Positions 45,604-55,768 of a stretch of DNA of 64,000 bases are shown here, piece by piece (position 1 is the first letter of the stretch; every line of letters starts with the position of its first letter). Both the position numbers and the translations under genes were made by a program. Under the pieces are notes generated by a model, which saw only the letters and a list, made by a program, of their open reading frames with translations, searched no databases and was not told the origin of the DNA. Source of the DNA: Copromyces sp. CBS 386.78 (taxonomy: Eukaryota > Ascomycota > Sordariomycetes > Sordariales > Sordariaceae); contig MU839109.1 in the NCBI GenBank assembly GCA_030685235.1, positions 354,120 through 418,119 on the forward strand, given 5' to 3'.

Positions 45604-47003
45604 CCGATAGGTCATGAGCCCTCTCGCGCATCGCGCGCACCCTTTTCGGAAGGTATTCTAGCCTCCTGCACTTCCTTTATCTACGGGGGTGCAGGAGGGT
45701 AGCAATCCCTATCTTCAAGGACGCCGAAATAGCGACAATTTCACTATCGACTTTTAGCGGCGCTAAATCGGCTAGTTACCCCGCTAACGACTCTACTGCC
45801 ATCATTGCAGCAACCACGATAAACCAAGATCTCAGTCATTACTTAAAATCGACTTCGACCAAAGCCAAACGGTCACCTTTCCTTCAACTAAGATAGTCAC
45901 CTTTCCCAGATCTCATTAGAAGATCTCTCTTTCCTTTTGTCCAAAATTACCAAAAATTGTCACCTTTTCTCGATCTCATCAAAAGATCACCCTCGCGACC
46001 TCGACGTCGACTACGACTAACAGCGACCAACCTTCTTCGACGTTACATCGCAACCAATAACCTCACCCTTTTCATTAACCAAGATACCTCAATTACCTTC
46101 TCTCAACCCCAGATCTTTTAGATCTTCATTTCCTTTATCCAAGATAGTCACCTTTCAATCACCAAACCAAACGCAACCAAAGTCAACCTTCTCATCTACC
46201 CGGCTTTCTTTCTTTCTTTTATCCTATAAAGTCCAACTGCTTCATCTTTCTGGCAACCACAAAGTCCAACTGCTTCGTCTTTATAGCAAACGCCCCCAAC
46301 CGATCTAAAGAAGCCAAAGGTAGCACTCAAGAGAAGAAGCAAACTCATCGAAGAATATTTTACTAACACCCATCCCCAAAGAATCAACCAAGGAAACAAG
46401 AGGAGGAATAGAAGAATTCAACACTTAGCTAATAAACATTAATAGAGGACCTAAGATGGAGATGGAAATACCCTCATTCTTACCCTTTTGGAAAAGGATT
46501 ACATTGTAAATAGTTTGAAGTTTTCTTCAGAGTCACCCAGGTCTCGTCAGGCCAGCCTACGGGGGTGCCCTTGGAAACGGTGGGCTGTCACGGGGAAAAT
46601 TGGAGTGAGGTAGTGGAATTAGATACTGGAGCTTACTTGAACTTGCTACGGCTATTCGACCATGGTCAAGACAGACAGACAGACAGACAGACAGCTGAAC
46701 ATGGGTCCGCATCGAGTGCAGAAGTTAGGGTGCGCCACATAATGCATTCTTCTTCTTCTTTTCAAACCAGAGAAGATCAGACCGGATTGAGCGGTGGACA
46801 GGTGAAGGACTGCGAAGTGGAACGGAAGTTACGCCGATTCGAAAACCATCCGCCGCCAAAAAGTCGTAGCTGCTTTTCATCAATGTGCCGAAGGAGCTCC
46901 TTCCCCACCAGTCCAGCCAGCTCTACCTTGCCTGCACCTGACAGGCGGGCTGTAACTAAGGAAGGTGCATTCGAATGCTTATCGAGTTGTGACTTCTGCC
47001 CCG
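45604..47003. other. Repetitive, non-coding segment
   Basis: Contains at least four copies of GTCACCTTT (near 45872, 45896, 45959, 46147), AGATCTCAT-type repeats, and a 12-bp direct repeat CTACGGGGGTGC at 45681-45692 and 46557-46568. No reading frame of interest. It resembles decayed transposon or LTR-like DNA but no family was recognised. Confidence 0.4.
46669..46694. repeat. (AGAC)n microsatellite
   Basis: Six to seven perfect AGAC units. Confidence 0.85.
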
Positions 47004-47545
47004 TCATAATTTCAACATTTCGTTGAAGTCCTCCTGTGTAACTGCCCCTGGCTCCTGCCTCACTGAAATATCAACCCGAGGGAACAGATTCAAAAGCGTG
47101 AAGATGACTTGGATGCAGTGTCTGCCGCTTTCAATCGGCACGGGACCGGCATTGATCGGCAGCCACCAACTGCCCTTTCTTTCATTACCCTGAGTGCCTC
47201 TTGCCGTGATCTCAATATCAGATTTCACTGGCTTGATAAAGTGCTCAACGGCCACTCCTTCCCAGTTGTCGGTTGGATCTGTGAATTTGTAAGCTCAACC
47301 AAGAACTCAACCCAACAAGATGCCGTCAATGGACAATTCGGATTTTCACCTGAACTCAAGGTTAATCCTGCAGTGGCATCCAGAACTTTGAACCACCTAC
47401 CTTCATCATCTCGACTCAACCTTTGTCCCGTCCTCTCCGCTTCGTGATCGCGGGGCAGCAAGCCACGACATGGCCGCAAAATCTCGTCACAAACCACTCG
47501 ACCGCACCACACACGATATCCGGCGTCTCTTCTGCAAATAGCCAT
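47004..47545 (-). CDS. Possible two-exon gene of unknown function
   Basis: Two minus-strand frames join in phase if an intron GTGAAA...TTCACAG is removed between about 47359 and 47282: ...LDATAGLTLSS then DPTDNWEGVAVEHFIKPVKS and on to the stop at 47004. The second exon looks protein-like (GSWWLPINAGPVP, HCIQVIFTLLNLFPRVDI). The 5' part is uncertain because competing frames exist on both strands, and the true start may lie in another exon. No family recognised. Confidence 0.3.
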
Positions 47546-47599
47546 ACTGACGACGGCTGTGGGTTTTGCAGCAAGTGGTGCTGGCTTGCAAAGCGTAAG

Positions 47600-47998
47600 G
47601 TATGTGGCGTTTGGGAGTGGTGAGGCGTATGAGTTGCTGGGAAATACATTGGCCCTTGATCGGCGCGGAGACTGCTGGAAGATTTACGGAAGACGTGCGT
47701 TTGTGTTATGTCCACCCTCTGGTGGACGGGGAGGACACCGAGACAACACAATGGACAGAAGTGTCGTACAAAGACGCATCTACTCGGTACATCTCGGACG
47801 GTTTTGGGCCCTCTGAGTGCCATCATCCCTTGGCTTTCCACGGGTGCTATGAACCAAGAGCACCTGTCTTTACTCGATGCTGGCCGGACTGGAAGGTGTG
47901 CATTGGTAGAGGTACTGACTGCCTTTGTTGATTGTTGACTACAGTTGATACGTGCCACCCAACACCCTTTGTTGATTCAACGCCTCGACGCCGAAAGC
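47600..47998 (+). other. Coding-like segment of unresolved structure
   Basis: A plus-strand frame at about 47650-47895 reads like protein (FTEDVRLCYVHPLVDGEDTE, WTEVSYKDASTRYISDGFG). A possible intron, GTGTGC...TTGACTACAG at about 47896-47942, would lead to a short exon ending at a TAG near 47996. The upstream exon could not be fixed. An antisense frame of 180 codons covers the same DNA, so strand remains uncertain. Confidence 0.25.
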
Positions 47999-48143
47999 GG
48001 ATAGCAGGATACAAAGAATGGCTACACGGGAATCATACCCATAAAGCTTCGCGAGCTCAACTCCAGGTAAATGGAGACAAACCATCAACCTCCTCCATTT
48101 ATCCAAAATCCAGCTTGAGACAACGCAGAGCACCGACCCCAAC

Positions 48144-50144
48144 ATGCCTCCAAGAAGAAGAAGGAGAAGAAGAAGAGATGCCGATGCATCACCAGAACCA
48201 CAGCGCCCAACCCAGGCCGGGAATATGTTTCACTGGTCCATTCTCTTCCCCGCCGCTCATTGGGAGTCGACCCCTGTAGGTTGTGAGAATGTCGCGGACG
48301 ACCAGATCCAGAGCTACAAGTGGCTCCAGGCGCGCAGAGGGCGCAGTGGTACAAAGGGATTCCTCCTCATCCAACAACTTGCTCCTCTCAATCGACTCCT
48401 GCTTGTCCAAGACTTGCATACCGACGAATTACTCATAAACAAGCGCGTCCGCAAGTACCTGAAGACTGAACACCTGGAGACTTTATATCCGGATCGGGAA
48501 GACACACAAAGACACTTTATATGGCGTTTGCAGATGTACGCCCACCCAATCCCTGGCGATATTCGCTTTGCTCGGCTTGTTGGAGACCACGGCGACCCGC
48601 GTGTAGAGGTGCACCTCCCTGATGAACCCTACTTCCAGAAACTGTACGCGTATGGTTTCCCTCATGACAAGGTGGATGGGCGACCGGACTATGATATGTC
48701 CCAGAGACGGAGTGAAGACGGGGCCAATGAGGAAATCTACAACGCCTCTCTGTACTACGAATACTTGAACGGCGGCTCGCTCGAGCATGCAATCATGCGT
48801 ATCAACAGGGCAGGTAAAGAGACCCAGTACGTCGAGGAACCGTTCATCTGGCACGTCATAGAGCAGCTCGGGCGAGCCCTCCTCTTTCTGCACTTTGGCG
48901 TTGAGCGCGATGGGAGAGAACCCGACAACAACTGGCAAGCAGTCTGCCACCGATGGTTGACCATGGACAACATCATGCTGCATTGGCCGGAGGAGGACGA
49001 GGAAGGGTACGACGAGAGCGCGCATGGCCGCCTCCCGCGCGTGGTGCTGACCAACTTTGACAACGCGGCAAGAAGAGGCGAAGAGCCTCACAACAACGGC
49101 ATCATCCACTTTGGTCGTCTGTCGCTACCGCTGGACCAAATCAAAGAGGCCAGATATGGCGTGAGCCCCAGGGATCGGATCTGGCAAATGGAGGAGCCAG
49201 ACACGTGGCAGGATATCTACGCCATGGGGAAGCTGCTGCGACGCATCATAACAGACAGATCTCACGAAGGAGAATTCATCCCGCCACACGGCTTAAGCAA
49301 CTGGTTCAATCCCAGGAAATACGCCCCCTTGGAGTATTATCAGCGAATGCCTTACTCCGATCACCTCATCGGGGCGATACAGCGTTTTGAGATTACGGAA
49401 CCAGATGATGAGCTGGAGATGGGAGAATGGAAGGGCAACGCTCGGTTTGCTCAATGGGAAAAGCCTACTTATTTTGATACTGCGGAAAGGTTGATGGACC
49501 TGGTGCGAGAAGCCGAGGAACACGTCACGAGATTCCGGGACGATCTGGCACGAGGGCCCGTTCCTGCTGCGCCCACGGTCAGCATCTTGACGGTTCGACC
49601 ACCGGACATGAGGCACTATCACATGCCGTTCCGGACCAAAAAGCTCCGGGAACACGATGCGAAAAAGGAGATGGTAAAGTTGATGGCATCGCTGAACGGA
49701 CCGGCCTACAAGGTCTTGGTCGATTACGGGCCGGAGCACGAGAACGCTCGTCTGGCGAAGACGGACAAGATGAGGGAAGTGGAGGAGAGGCGGGCGGCGC
49801 GGGAGAGGGAGATGAATAAACGAGTGGATAATATGTTTCAGAGACGTGAGAAGATTGATGAGCTGGAGCGCCGGCTGCAAGAAGATGAGAGGCAGGATTA
49901 CAGGGAGCGGTTGTTGAGGCGGCAGAGTCAAGGGTACCGGGGTGAGACCATGAGGTTGGTTAGGAAGAGGCTCAAGAAGGCTAGAAGGCGGCTGTATGGG
50001 AGGCGGGAGGAAAGCGAGGAAGACGTGGAGGAGGAACAGGAGGGAGAGGAACAAGAGGAAGAGGAGGAACAGGAGGGAGAAGAACAAGAGGAAGAGGAGG
50101 TTGGAGAGGAAGGAGACCAAGAAGCCGCGGAGAGTGATGAGTGA
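48144..50144 (+). CDS. Pseudokinase with acidic coiled-coil tail
   Basis: Single exon, 666 residues. After a basic start (MPPRRRRRRRR) comes a protein-kinase-like fold: YYEYLNGGSLEHAI is the hinge region, and the catalytic-loop position reads CHRWLTMDNIML (His269), so the HRD aspartate is Trp-Leu-Thr-Met in context and absent. The DFG position reads TNFDNA (Asn304-Phe305-Asp306), so the magnesium-binding aspartate is also lost. The APE-like region and later helices (DTWQDIYAMGKLLRRII) are kept. This points to a pseudokinase without phosphotransfer, perhaps a scaffold. Residues ~500-666 are a long charged helix (EMNKRVDNMFQRREKIDELE) ending in Glu-rich repeats with an overall acidic tail. Similar degenerate kinase-like proteins are common in sordariomycetes; no gene name is recognised. 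Confidence 0.82.
   Translation: MPPRRRRRRRRDADASPEPQRPTQAGNMFHWSILFPAAHWESTPVGCENVADDQIQSYKWLQARRGRSGTKGFLLIQQLAPLNRLLLVQDLHTDELLINKRVRKYLKTEHLETLYPDREDTQRHFIWRLQMYAHPIPGDIRFARLVGDHGDPRVEVHLPDEPYFQKLYAYGFPHDKVDGRPDYDMSQRRSEDGANEEIYNASLYYEYLNGGSLEHAIMRINRAGKETQYVEEPFIWHVIEQLGRALLFLHFGVERDGREPDNNWQAVCHRWLTMDNIMLHWPEEDEEGYDESAHGRLPRVVLTNFDNAARRGEEPHNNGIIHFGRLSLPLDQIKEARYGVSPRDRIWQMEEPDTWQDIYAMGKLLRRIITDRSHEGEFIPPHGLSNWFNPRKYAPLEYYQRMPYSDHLIGAIQRFEITEPDDELEMGEWKGNARFAQWEKPTYFDTAERLMDLVREAEEHVTRFRDDLARGPVPAAPTVSILTVRPPDMRHYHMPFRTKKLREHDAKKEMVKLMASLNGPAYKVLVDYGPEHENARLAKTDKMREVEERRAAREREMNKRVDNMFQRREKIDELERRLQEDERQDYRERLLRRQSQGYRGETMRLVRKRLKKARRRLYGRREESEEDVEEEQEGEEQEEEEEQEGEEQEEEEVGEEGDQEAAESDE
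50030..50110 (+). repeat. Glu-rich coding microrepeat
   Basis: GAGGAACAGGAGGGAGA-type units repeated about twice to three times, encoding EEQEGEEQEEE tracts in the pseudokinase tail. Confidence 0.6.
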
Positions 50145-51089
50145 GGAGGAGCAGGATGGGATATGCATTGCAATTTAAAGGACATGTGTCGAACCGAGGA
50201 GCGTCGCTTCTAAGTGGCACACTTGGGCGGCGCAAAAGTCAAAGTCGGAATGCCGTACAATATCATTACCATGATATCTTTCTTGTTATAACAAACAAAC
50301 TGCTTTCTCTTTTCTTTTAAAATCCTCTAACCCAAACTTGGCGTATCCGTCCCCTAGACGAGCGGGGTTCAGTCGTGATGGTGCCATACTCCAGTGGGTT
50401 GACGAATATCACTGGCGAACCTCCAGTCCCACACAACTCGACATAAAAGGGAACCATTGCACCATTAAGCAACCATTGGTTGCCATGGCTCGCCATGCTT
50501 GCTCACATATAATCCCAATGGCGTTTTGCGGTCGAAGAGGTAGTTTCCAACCTGCTGTCCTGCTAACGGAAACGCGGGTTCCGTCAACGGATGTGCCCGA
50601 GTGTTACTGTGAAGTCGTGGTTCGATATTGTTATCGCTTTTTCAGTTTTTCTTCATCTGCGGCGTCAAGCACGGGGTGGCAGCATACCTAGGTAGAGGTA
50701 CCTTACCTCTCGAGCCGTTCCCATTTCATGTTCATCCCCAAGGCAACTTTGCGACTGCCCCCAGACTACCTCTAGGTAAGTCTACCAGTCCCCAGACAAG
50801 ACTTGGGTGCCAAACTACCATGACGCAATCAAGGTGGGATATTTCATATCCATACTCGCTTGTGGTATGTGGTTTCTGTGCTTCTCAATGGCTGTGGTGT
50901 CGGAAACAACATGAAGAGGCGAGATTGATTGGAACGGAGTGACCCAAGAGCACGTTGTATATAAGTCTCGGCAGTCCGATTGATCTGTCTTGTATTAGGT
51001 TTCGGACGGGACTTTGTGTGCTCCATTGTACCTTCTCTCTACCTCCAGTTCCCCATACGACAGACACCACGAACAGACATCCGACCGCC
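50145..51089. other. Intergenic region between pseudokinase and MFS gene
   Basis: About 0.95 kb without a gene. It contains an AGGTACCTTACCT motif near 50696 and should include the MFS promoter; TGTATATAAG at 50956-50965 is a likely TATA-type element. Confidence 0.4.
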
Positions 51090-53079
51090 ATGTCACAACA
51101 ACCACCGCCACCGTCCTACCGGGACTCGGGCTCCGGGTCCTGCTCCGGGACTCCCAACCCAGCGGCGGACTCGCCCATGTCTGCCTCCAGCCCCTATGCC
51201 GCCGACGAGAAGAAATACGGCACCACCGTGACCCCCTCCTCCTCCTCCTCTTCAGCCTCGGACCTCTCTGAAGCGTCCTCCTACTCGGACCTCAAGCAAA
51301 ACCCGTTCCTAGACCCGGTCGTCGCCGAGCACTGGCGCAAGGTGTACGACGAAGCCGACTACGAATGCCGCGGAGCGTTTGATCCGACGGTGACGTGGAC
51401 AGAGGAGGAAGAGAAGGCCATCGTCAGGAAGATGGATTTCCGGGCGTGCGCCTGGGCCATGGTCATGTTTTTCGCGCTGCAGGTTGATCGTGGGAATCTG
51501 GCGCAGGCGTTGGCGGATAACATGTTGGATGATTTGCACGGGGTTGGATACTAATGGTTAGTACCCTACTACTTGTGTGTGTCTGGTTGAGTTGATTGGG
51601 GGTAGGGGATATAAGGTTAAAGCTGACACGGGTTGCAAACAACCAACAGATTACAACTACGGCAACGTCATGTTCCTTGTGTCGTTCCTCTGCGCTGAGC
51701 TGCCGTCTCAGTTGCTGTCCAAGAAGCTCGGGCCGGATCGCTGGATTCCGATGCAGATTGTCCTTTGGTCGGTGGTTGCCATGTCGCAGTGTTGGTTGAA
51801 TGGAAGAGGCAGCTTTTTTGTTACTCGTTGCTTGTTGGGTCTCATTGAGGTATGTATGTCTTCCACTCCACTTGTCCAAAGCGTTGCGTGGCAAAGAAGG
51901 AAACACTGACATGACAATTACCTATCAGGGCGGCTTCATCCCCGATATCGTGCTCTGGCTCTCCTACTTTTACACCTCGCGCGAGCTTCCCATCCGCCTG
52001 TGCTACTTCTGGACCACCCTCTCCAGCACGTCCATCATCACCAGTCTCATGGCCTTTGGCCTCGTGCGCATGCGCGGCATCAACGGCTGGGCGGGCTGGC
52101 AGTGGATGTTCCTCGTCGAGGGTCTCGTCACTTTGTGCATCGGCCTGGCCTCCTTCTTCATGATGCCCGCCTCAGCCGTGCAGACCAAGACGTGGTTCCG
52201 CCCCAACGGCTGGTTCACCGACCGGGAAGTCTCGATCGTGGTGAACCGCGTGCTTCGAGACGATCCTTCAAAGGGCGATATGCACAACCGCAAGGCCATT
52301 ACGCCCAAGAGGCTGTGGGAGACCCTGAAGGATCATGATCTCTGGCCGCTGTACGCCATCGGCCTGGTGGCGTATATCCCGCATACGCCGCCGAGCTATT
52401 ATTTGACTTTGACGTTGAGGAAGCTTGGGTTCAGTGCTTTTAATACCAACTTGCTGGTTATTCCTTCGGTGAGTTTTTTCCTGTCTTGCTGATTGTCGAG
52501 ACAAACAAGAATGCCAGCTGCTGACCCTGAGAAACATACAGTCCGTCGTCCACATCATCACCCTCCTCCTGCTCACCCGATTATCGGACATGGTGCAAGA
52601 GCGCACCTTGGTCGCCATGCTGCAATCCATCTGGACCCTCCCCTGCATCCTCGCGCTGAGATTCTGGCCGGGGCTGATGGACAACCACTGGGGCACGTAC
52701 GCGCTCATGTCCGTGCTGCTGTCGTACCCCTACTGCCACGCCATCCTGGTGGCCTGGACGTCGAAAAAACGCAAACAACGTCGGCGCGCGCACCGTCTCG
52801 GCGGCGCTGTACAACATGTCGGTCCAGCTCGGCAACGTGATTGCCAACTTCATCTACCTCGACTACGACAAGCCGTATTACCGCGACGGTAACACCAAGC
52901 TCGTGGTCATCAACTTGCTCGCCATTGGCGTGTTTTTGGGAACCAAGGCGTATTATGTCTGGAGGAATAAGCAGAAGGACAAGATATGGAATGCCCTCGC
53001 TGAGGAACAGAAGGTCGAGTATACCAAGACTACCAAGGTGCAGGGGAGTCGGAGGCTGAATTTTAGGTTTTTTCACTGA
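51090..53079 (+). CDS. MFS transporter, Dal5/allantoate-permease family, with two apparent +1 frameshifts
   Basis: Exons 51090-51556, 51650-51849, 51929-52468 and 52542-53079. A ~95-residue Ser/Pro-rich cytosolic N terminus is followed by MFS helices of the anion:cation symporter type ([65 protein letters not shown]). Substrates in this family are allantoate, ureidosuccinate, nicotinate or other small acids; here unknown. Two single-base excesses break the frame: GGGG at 51540-51543, where one G fewer restores the usual TNDYNYGN junction, and AAAAAA at 52764-52769, where one A fewer restores the [12 protein letters not shown] segment. With both ignored the product would be about 580 residues with 12 helices. 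Both lie in homopolymers, so sequencing or assembly error is as likely as a real pseudogene. Confidence 0.8.
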
Positions 53080-54044
53080 GTGAGTGAGGGAAGAGAAAAG
53101 GAAAGGAAATGGAATTGTCTGTTGTATTTTGGTGTTGTGGAAGTAAAAGGGGGTACCTTGCATTAGAAGTCAGAGGATTTGATAGTGATGGTTCCTTGCC
53201 TGCCGGGAGAAAAGCACATGACGTAATGTAAACAATCGCTTGCCCCATATTCAGTTTTGAAACAATTGCTTCACCGGCCAGTCTCGATCAGGAATCAATC
53301 CCGAGGGGACGGGTACTGGCGGAGATTTCAAGTTAGGATCTTGCATGTACAGTGTTGTGCTTAGAAATCAGAATGGACAATTGCTGGGGATGGAGAAGTG
53401 GAATTGATGAACGGTATTCTAAATTCCCCCTCCGGCGGAGATGCCTCGGCACTTGCAACCAACACTAACAAACAGCGTATCCGGCATTCCTTCCGCCGCT
53501 TCTTATTGGTTGAATTGGCGATACACCTCGGACATCTTGGAAATACAGGCCATGACAATTGGACCTTATTGCGCAATTCCTACTGGGCAACATCATCACA
53601 AGTAAATACGCACGAAACAGTTTCCCCTTTGGAGATGTCTTGTGCATCATCATCATATCCATCTCTTTCTGGCCATCTTCCCGGGAAAGAAGGGGTTTTA
53701 CTGTAGTCGCCGCCGAGAGGGTCTAAAAGTCTCCGAATCGCTTGTCCCACGTCACCATTTCTTCATGATTCCAAACAATCGTTCCATCCAAAAAACGTGC
53801 TTTATCAGCAAAAGAGCCCCAGTTGATCCCCAGCAATGTCTCCACTGTTGACGCCGTCCCCTCTTTCCTCTTGGAAGCAGGAGTTGATATATAAATGTTG
53901 GAGGTGTCGGTCCGTTCAATCGCACTTGATTTTGGCTCATTCAATGAATCTACTTTAACACCCCTCACCACCAAGACAAATCATCACCACGTCAACAAAC
54001 AAACAAACAAACAATACCCCCTACAACCAAAACAAACCGCCAAA
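53080..54044. other. Intergenic region upstream of the MDR reductase
   Basis: No gene recognised. A GATATATAAATG sequence at 53886-53897 is a plausible TATA box; the 5' leader that follows is CA-rich (AACAAACAAACAAACA). Confidence 0.45.
53887..53894 (+). promoter_or_regulatory. Probable TATA box of the MDR reductase gene
   Basis: TATATAAA about 150 bp before the chosen ATG, followed by a CA-rich leader typical of highly expressed fungal genes. The ATG that directly overlaps its end (53895) is in frame with the gene but sits too close to be transcribed from this box. Confidence 0.45.
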
Positions 54045-55188
54045 ATGACCGGCACCACCAACAAGACTCTCATCTTCAAGAAGATTCCCACGGGCTACCC
54101 CGTCCCTGGTGAGCATCTCGTTATCGAGGACAAGGGCTTCGACACCAACGCCGCTGCCCCCGAGGGCGGCCTGGTTCTCTCCATCCTCTACGCCTCCTTC
54201 GACCCTTACCAGCGCGGCCGCATGCGTGAGGCCAACACCAAGTCCTACACCCCTCCCTACCACCTCAACGACCCCGTCACCAACGCCACCGTCGCCAAGG
54301 TCCTCAAGTCCGACCACGCCGACTACAAGGAGGGTGACCTCGTCATCGCCCACTTGCCCATCGCCGAGTATGCCACCCTCACCAAGGAGCAGGTCGGCCA
54401 GACGGTCCAGAACAAGATCGACAACAAGCACAACCTCAAGGACCTCGGCCTCTTCCTCGGCCCCCTTGGCATGCCCGGCCTGACCGCCTGGTCGTCGTAC
54501 CACGAGATCGGCCAGCCCAAGAAGGGCGAGACCATCTTCATCAGCAGTGCCGCTGGTGCTGTTGGTCAGGTCGTCGGCCAGATCGCCAAGCGCCAGGGCT
54601 TGAAGGTCATCGGTTCCGTCGGCAGCGACGAGAAGCTCGACTTCATCCTCAACGAGCTCGGCTTCGACGGCGGCTTCAACTACAAGAAGGAGAAGCCGCT
54701 TGATGCCCTCAAGAGGCTGGCGCCCGAGGGTATCGATATCTACTTTGAGAACGTCGGCGGTGAGCACCTCCAGGCTGCTCTGGAGTCTCTCAACGAGTTC
54801 GGTCGCATTGTTGCTTGCGGCATGGTTAGTTTCATGTTCTTCCTCTTTACACACTCCCCCTGCCCCACAAGTTATACTAACTGTACCTACCCAAATCACA
54901 CAGATCTCCCAATACAACGCCAAGCCCGAGGAGCGCTACGGCGTCACCAACCTCTTCCACATTGTGTCCAAGCGCATCGACTTCCGCGGCTTCATCGTCA
55001 GCGACAAGGACTTTGGCCCCAAGCACTACAAGGAGCACCAGGAGCAGCTCTCGCAGTGGATCGCCGACGGGTCCGTCAAGTTCAAGATCCACGTCACCGA
55101 GGGTATCGACAAGGCCGCTGAGGGTCTGGTCGGGATCTTCAAGGGCGAGAACTTTGGCAAGGCTGTTTTGCATGTCAAGGATGAGTAG
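54045..55188 (+). CDS. NADP-dependent medium-chain reductase (alkenal/alkenone double-bond reductase type)
   Basis: Two exons, 54045-54824 and 54904-55188, phase 0 intron (GTTAGT...ACACAG), 354 residues. It belongs to the zinc-free MDR branch with leukotriene-B4 dehydrogenase, plant double-bond reductases and fungal RED-like oxidoreductases: ILYASFDPYQRGRM near residue 50, MPGLTAWSSYHEIG near 143, the cofactor loop AAGAVGQVVGQIAK (169-182), and YFENVGGEHLQAAL. The reaction would be NADPH-dependent reduction of an alpha,beta-unsaturated carbonyl; it acts in the cytosol, as there is no targeting signal. Start: ATG with CCAAAATGA context after a CA-rich leader. Codon use is strongly biased to C-ending codons, which suggests high expression. 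An in-frame ATG at 53895 would add 50 residues that do not look like the family. Confidence 0.9.
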
Positions 55189-55299
55189 ATTTGCCCTTTC
55201 TTTTAAAGACGAAGAGGAAGATGAAGATGAAGAAAGAAAAAGAGATGGATGCATGCATTATACCCACCGCTAGCTCAGGTAGTTTGAACAAGAACCAAA

Positions 55300-55325
55300 A
55301 GCAAGCTAGCTAGCTAGCTAGTTTA
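55300..55325. repeat. (CTAG)n short repeat
   Basis: CTAGCTAGCTAGCTAG run in the 3' flank of the reductase gene; a self-complementary tetranucleotide repeat. Confidence 0.7.
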
Positions 55326-55768
55326 TGAATAAAAAATTAAATAAAAAAAATCACATGGGGGGGTGTCCGGCAGTGTCCCGTCCCAGTAAAAGATGTTCAA
55401 CCCAATTAAAAGAGCACAACAACAAATATGAAAGGAGGGAGGAGGTTGGAGTCAAAGAAGAACACAAACACCTCACTTCCCACGTACTTATTTATTCCAA
55501 GTTGGGTGAGTTGCCCCCTCCCCAACCTAACCATACCTACCTACCTACACCATCCACTTAACAAACTTTTAGAAAGAATCGAACTATATATATACAAGCA
55601 ATCGTGATATCATGCAGACCGTCTACCGTCTACCGCCTACGGGCTTCTACGGTAATGCCCCCTTTAAGTTTTTACCACCAAGTCATAACAGGACAGAACA
55701 TAAAACATCAAGGCCCATTTCATGCAATCATCCAACCAACATGCATCTCTCCGTCTCTTTTGAAGCAC

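Noticed and set aside
45303..46694. CRISPR-like array impression from short repeats
   Set aside because: The repeats are tetranucleotide microsatellites and GTCACCTTT words without regular spacers; the genome is eukaryotic.
49293..50168. 291-codon minus-strand frame
   Set aside because: Antisense of the pseudokinase's Glu-rich tail, giving Leu/Phe runs; no domain.
53895..54044. Upstream in-frame ATG of the MDR reductase
   Set aside because: It overlaps the probable TATA box, and the added residues are unlike the family.
54021..54923. 300-codon minus-strand frame
   Set aside because: It is the antisense of the strongly codon-biased MDR reductase; the composition (Leu/Val/Asp/Gly only) is a typical shadow.
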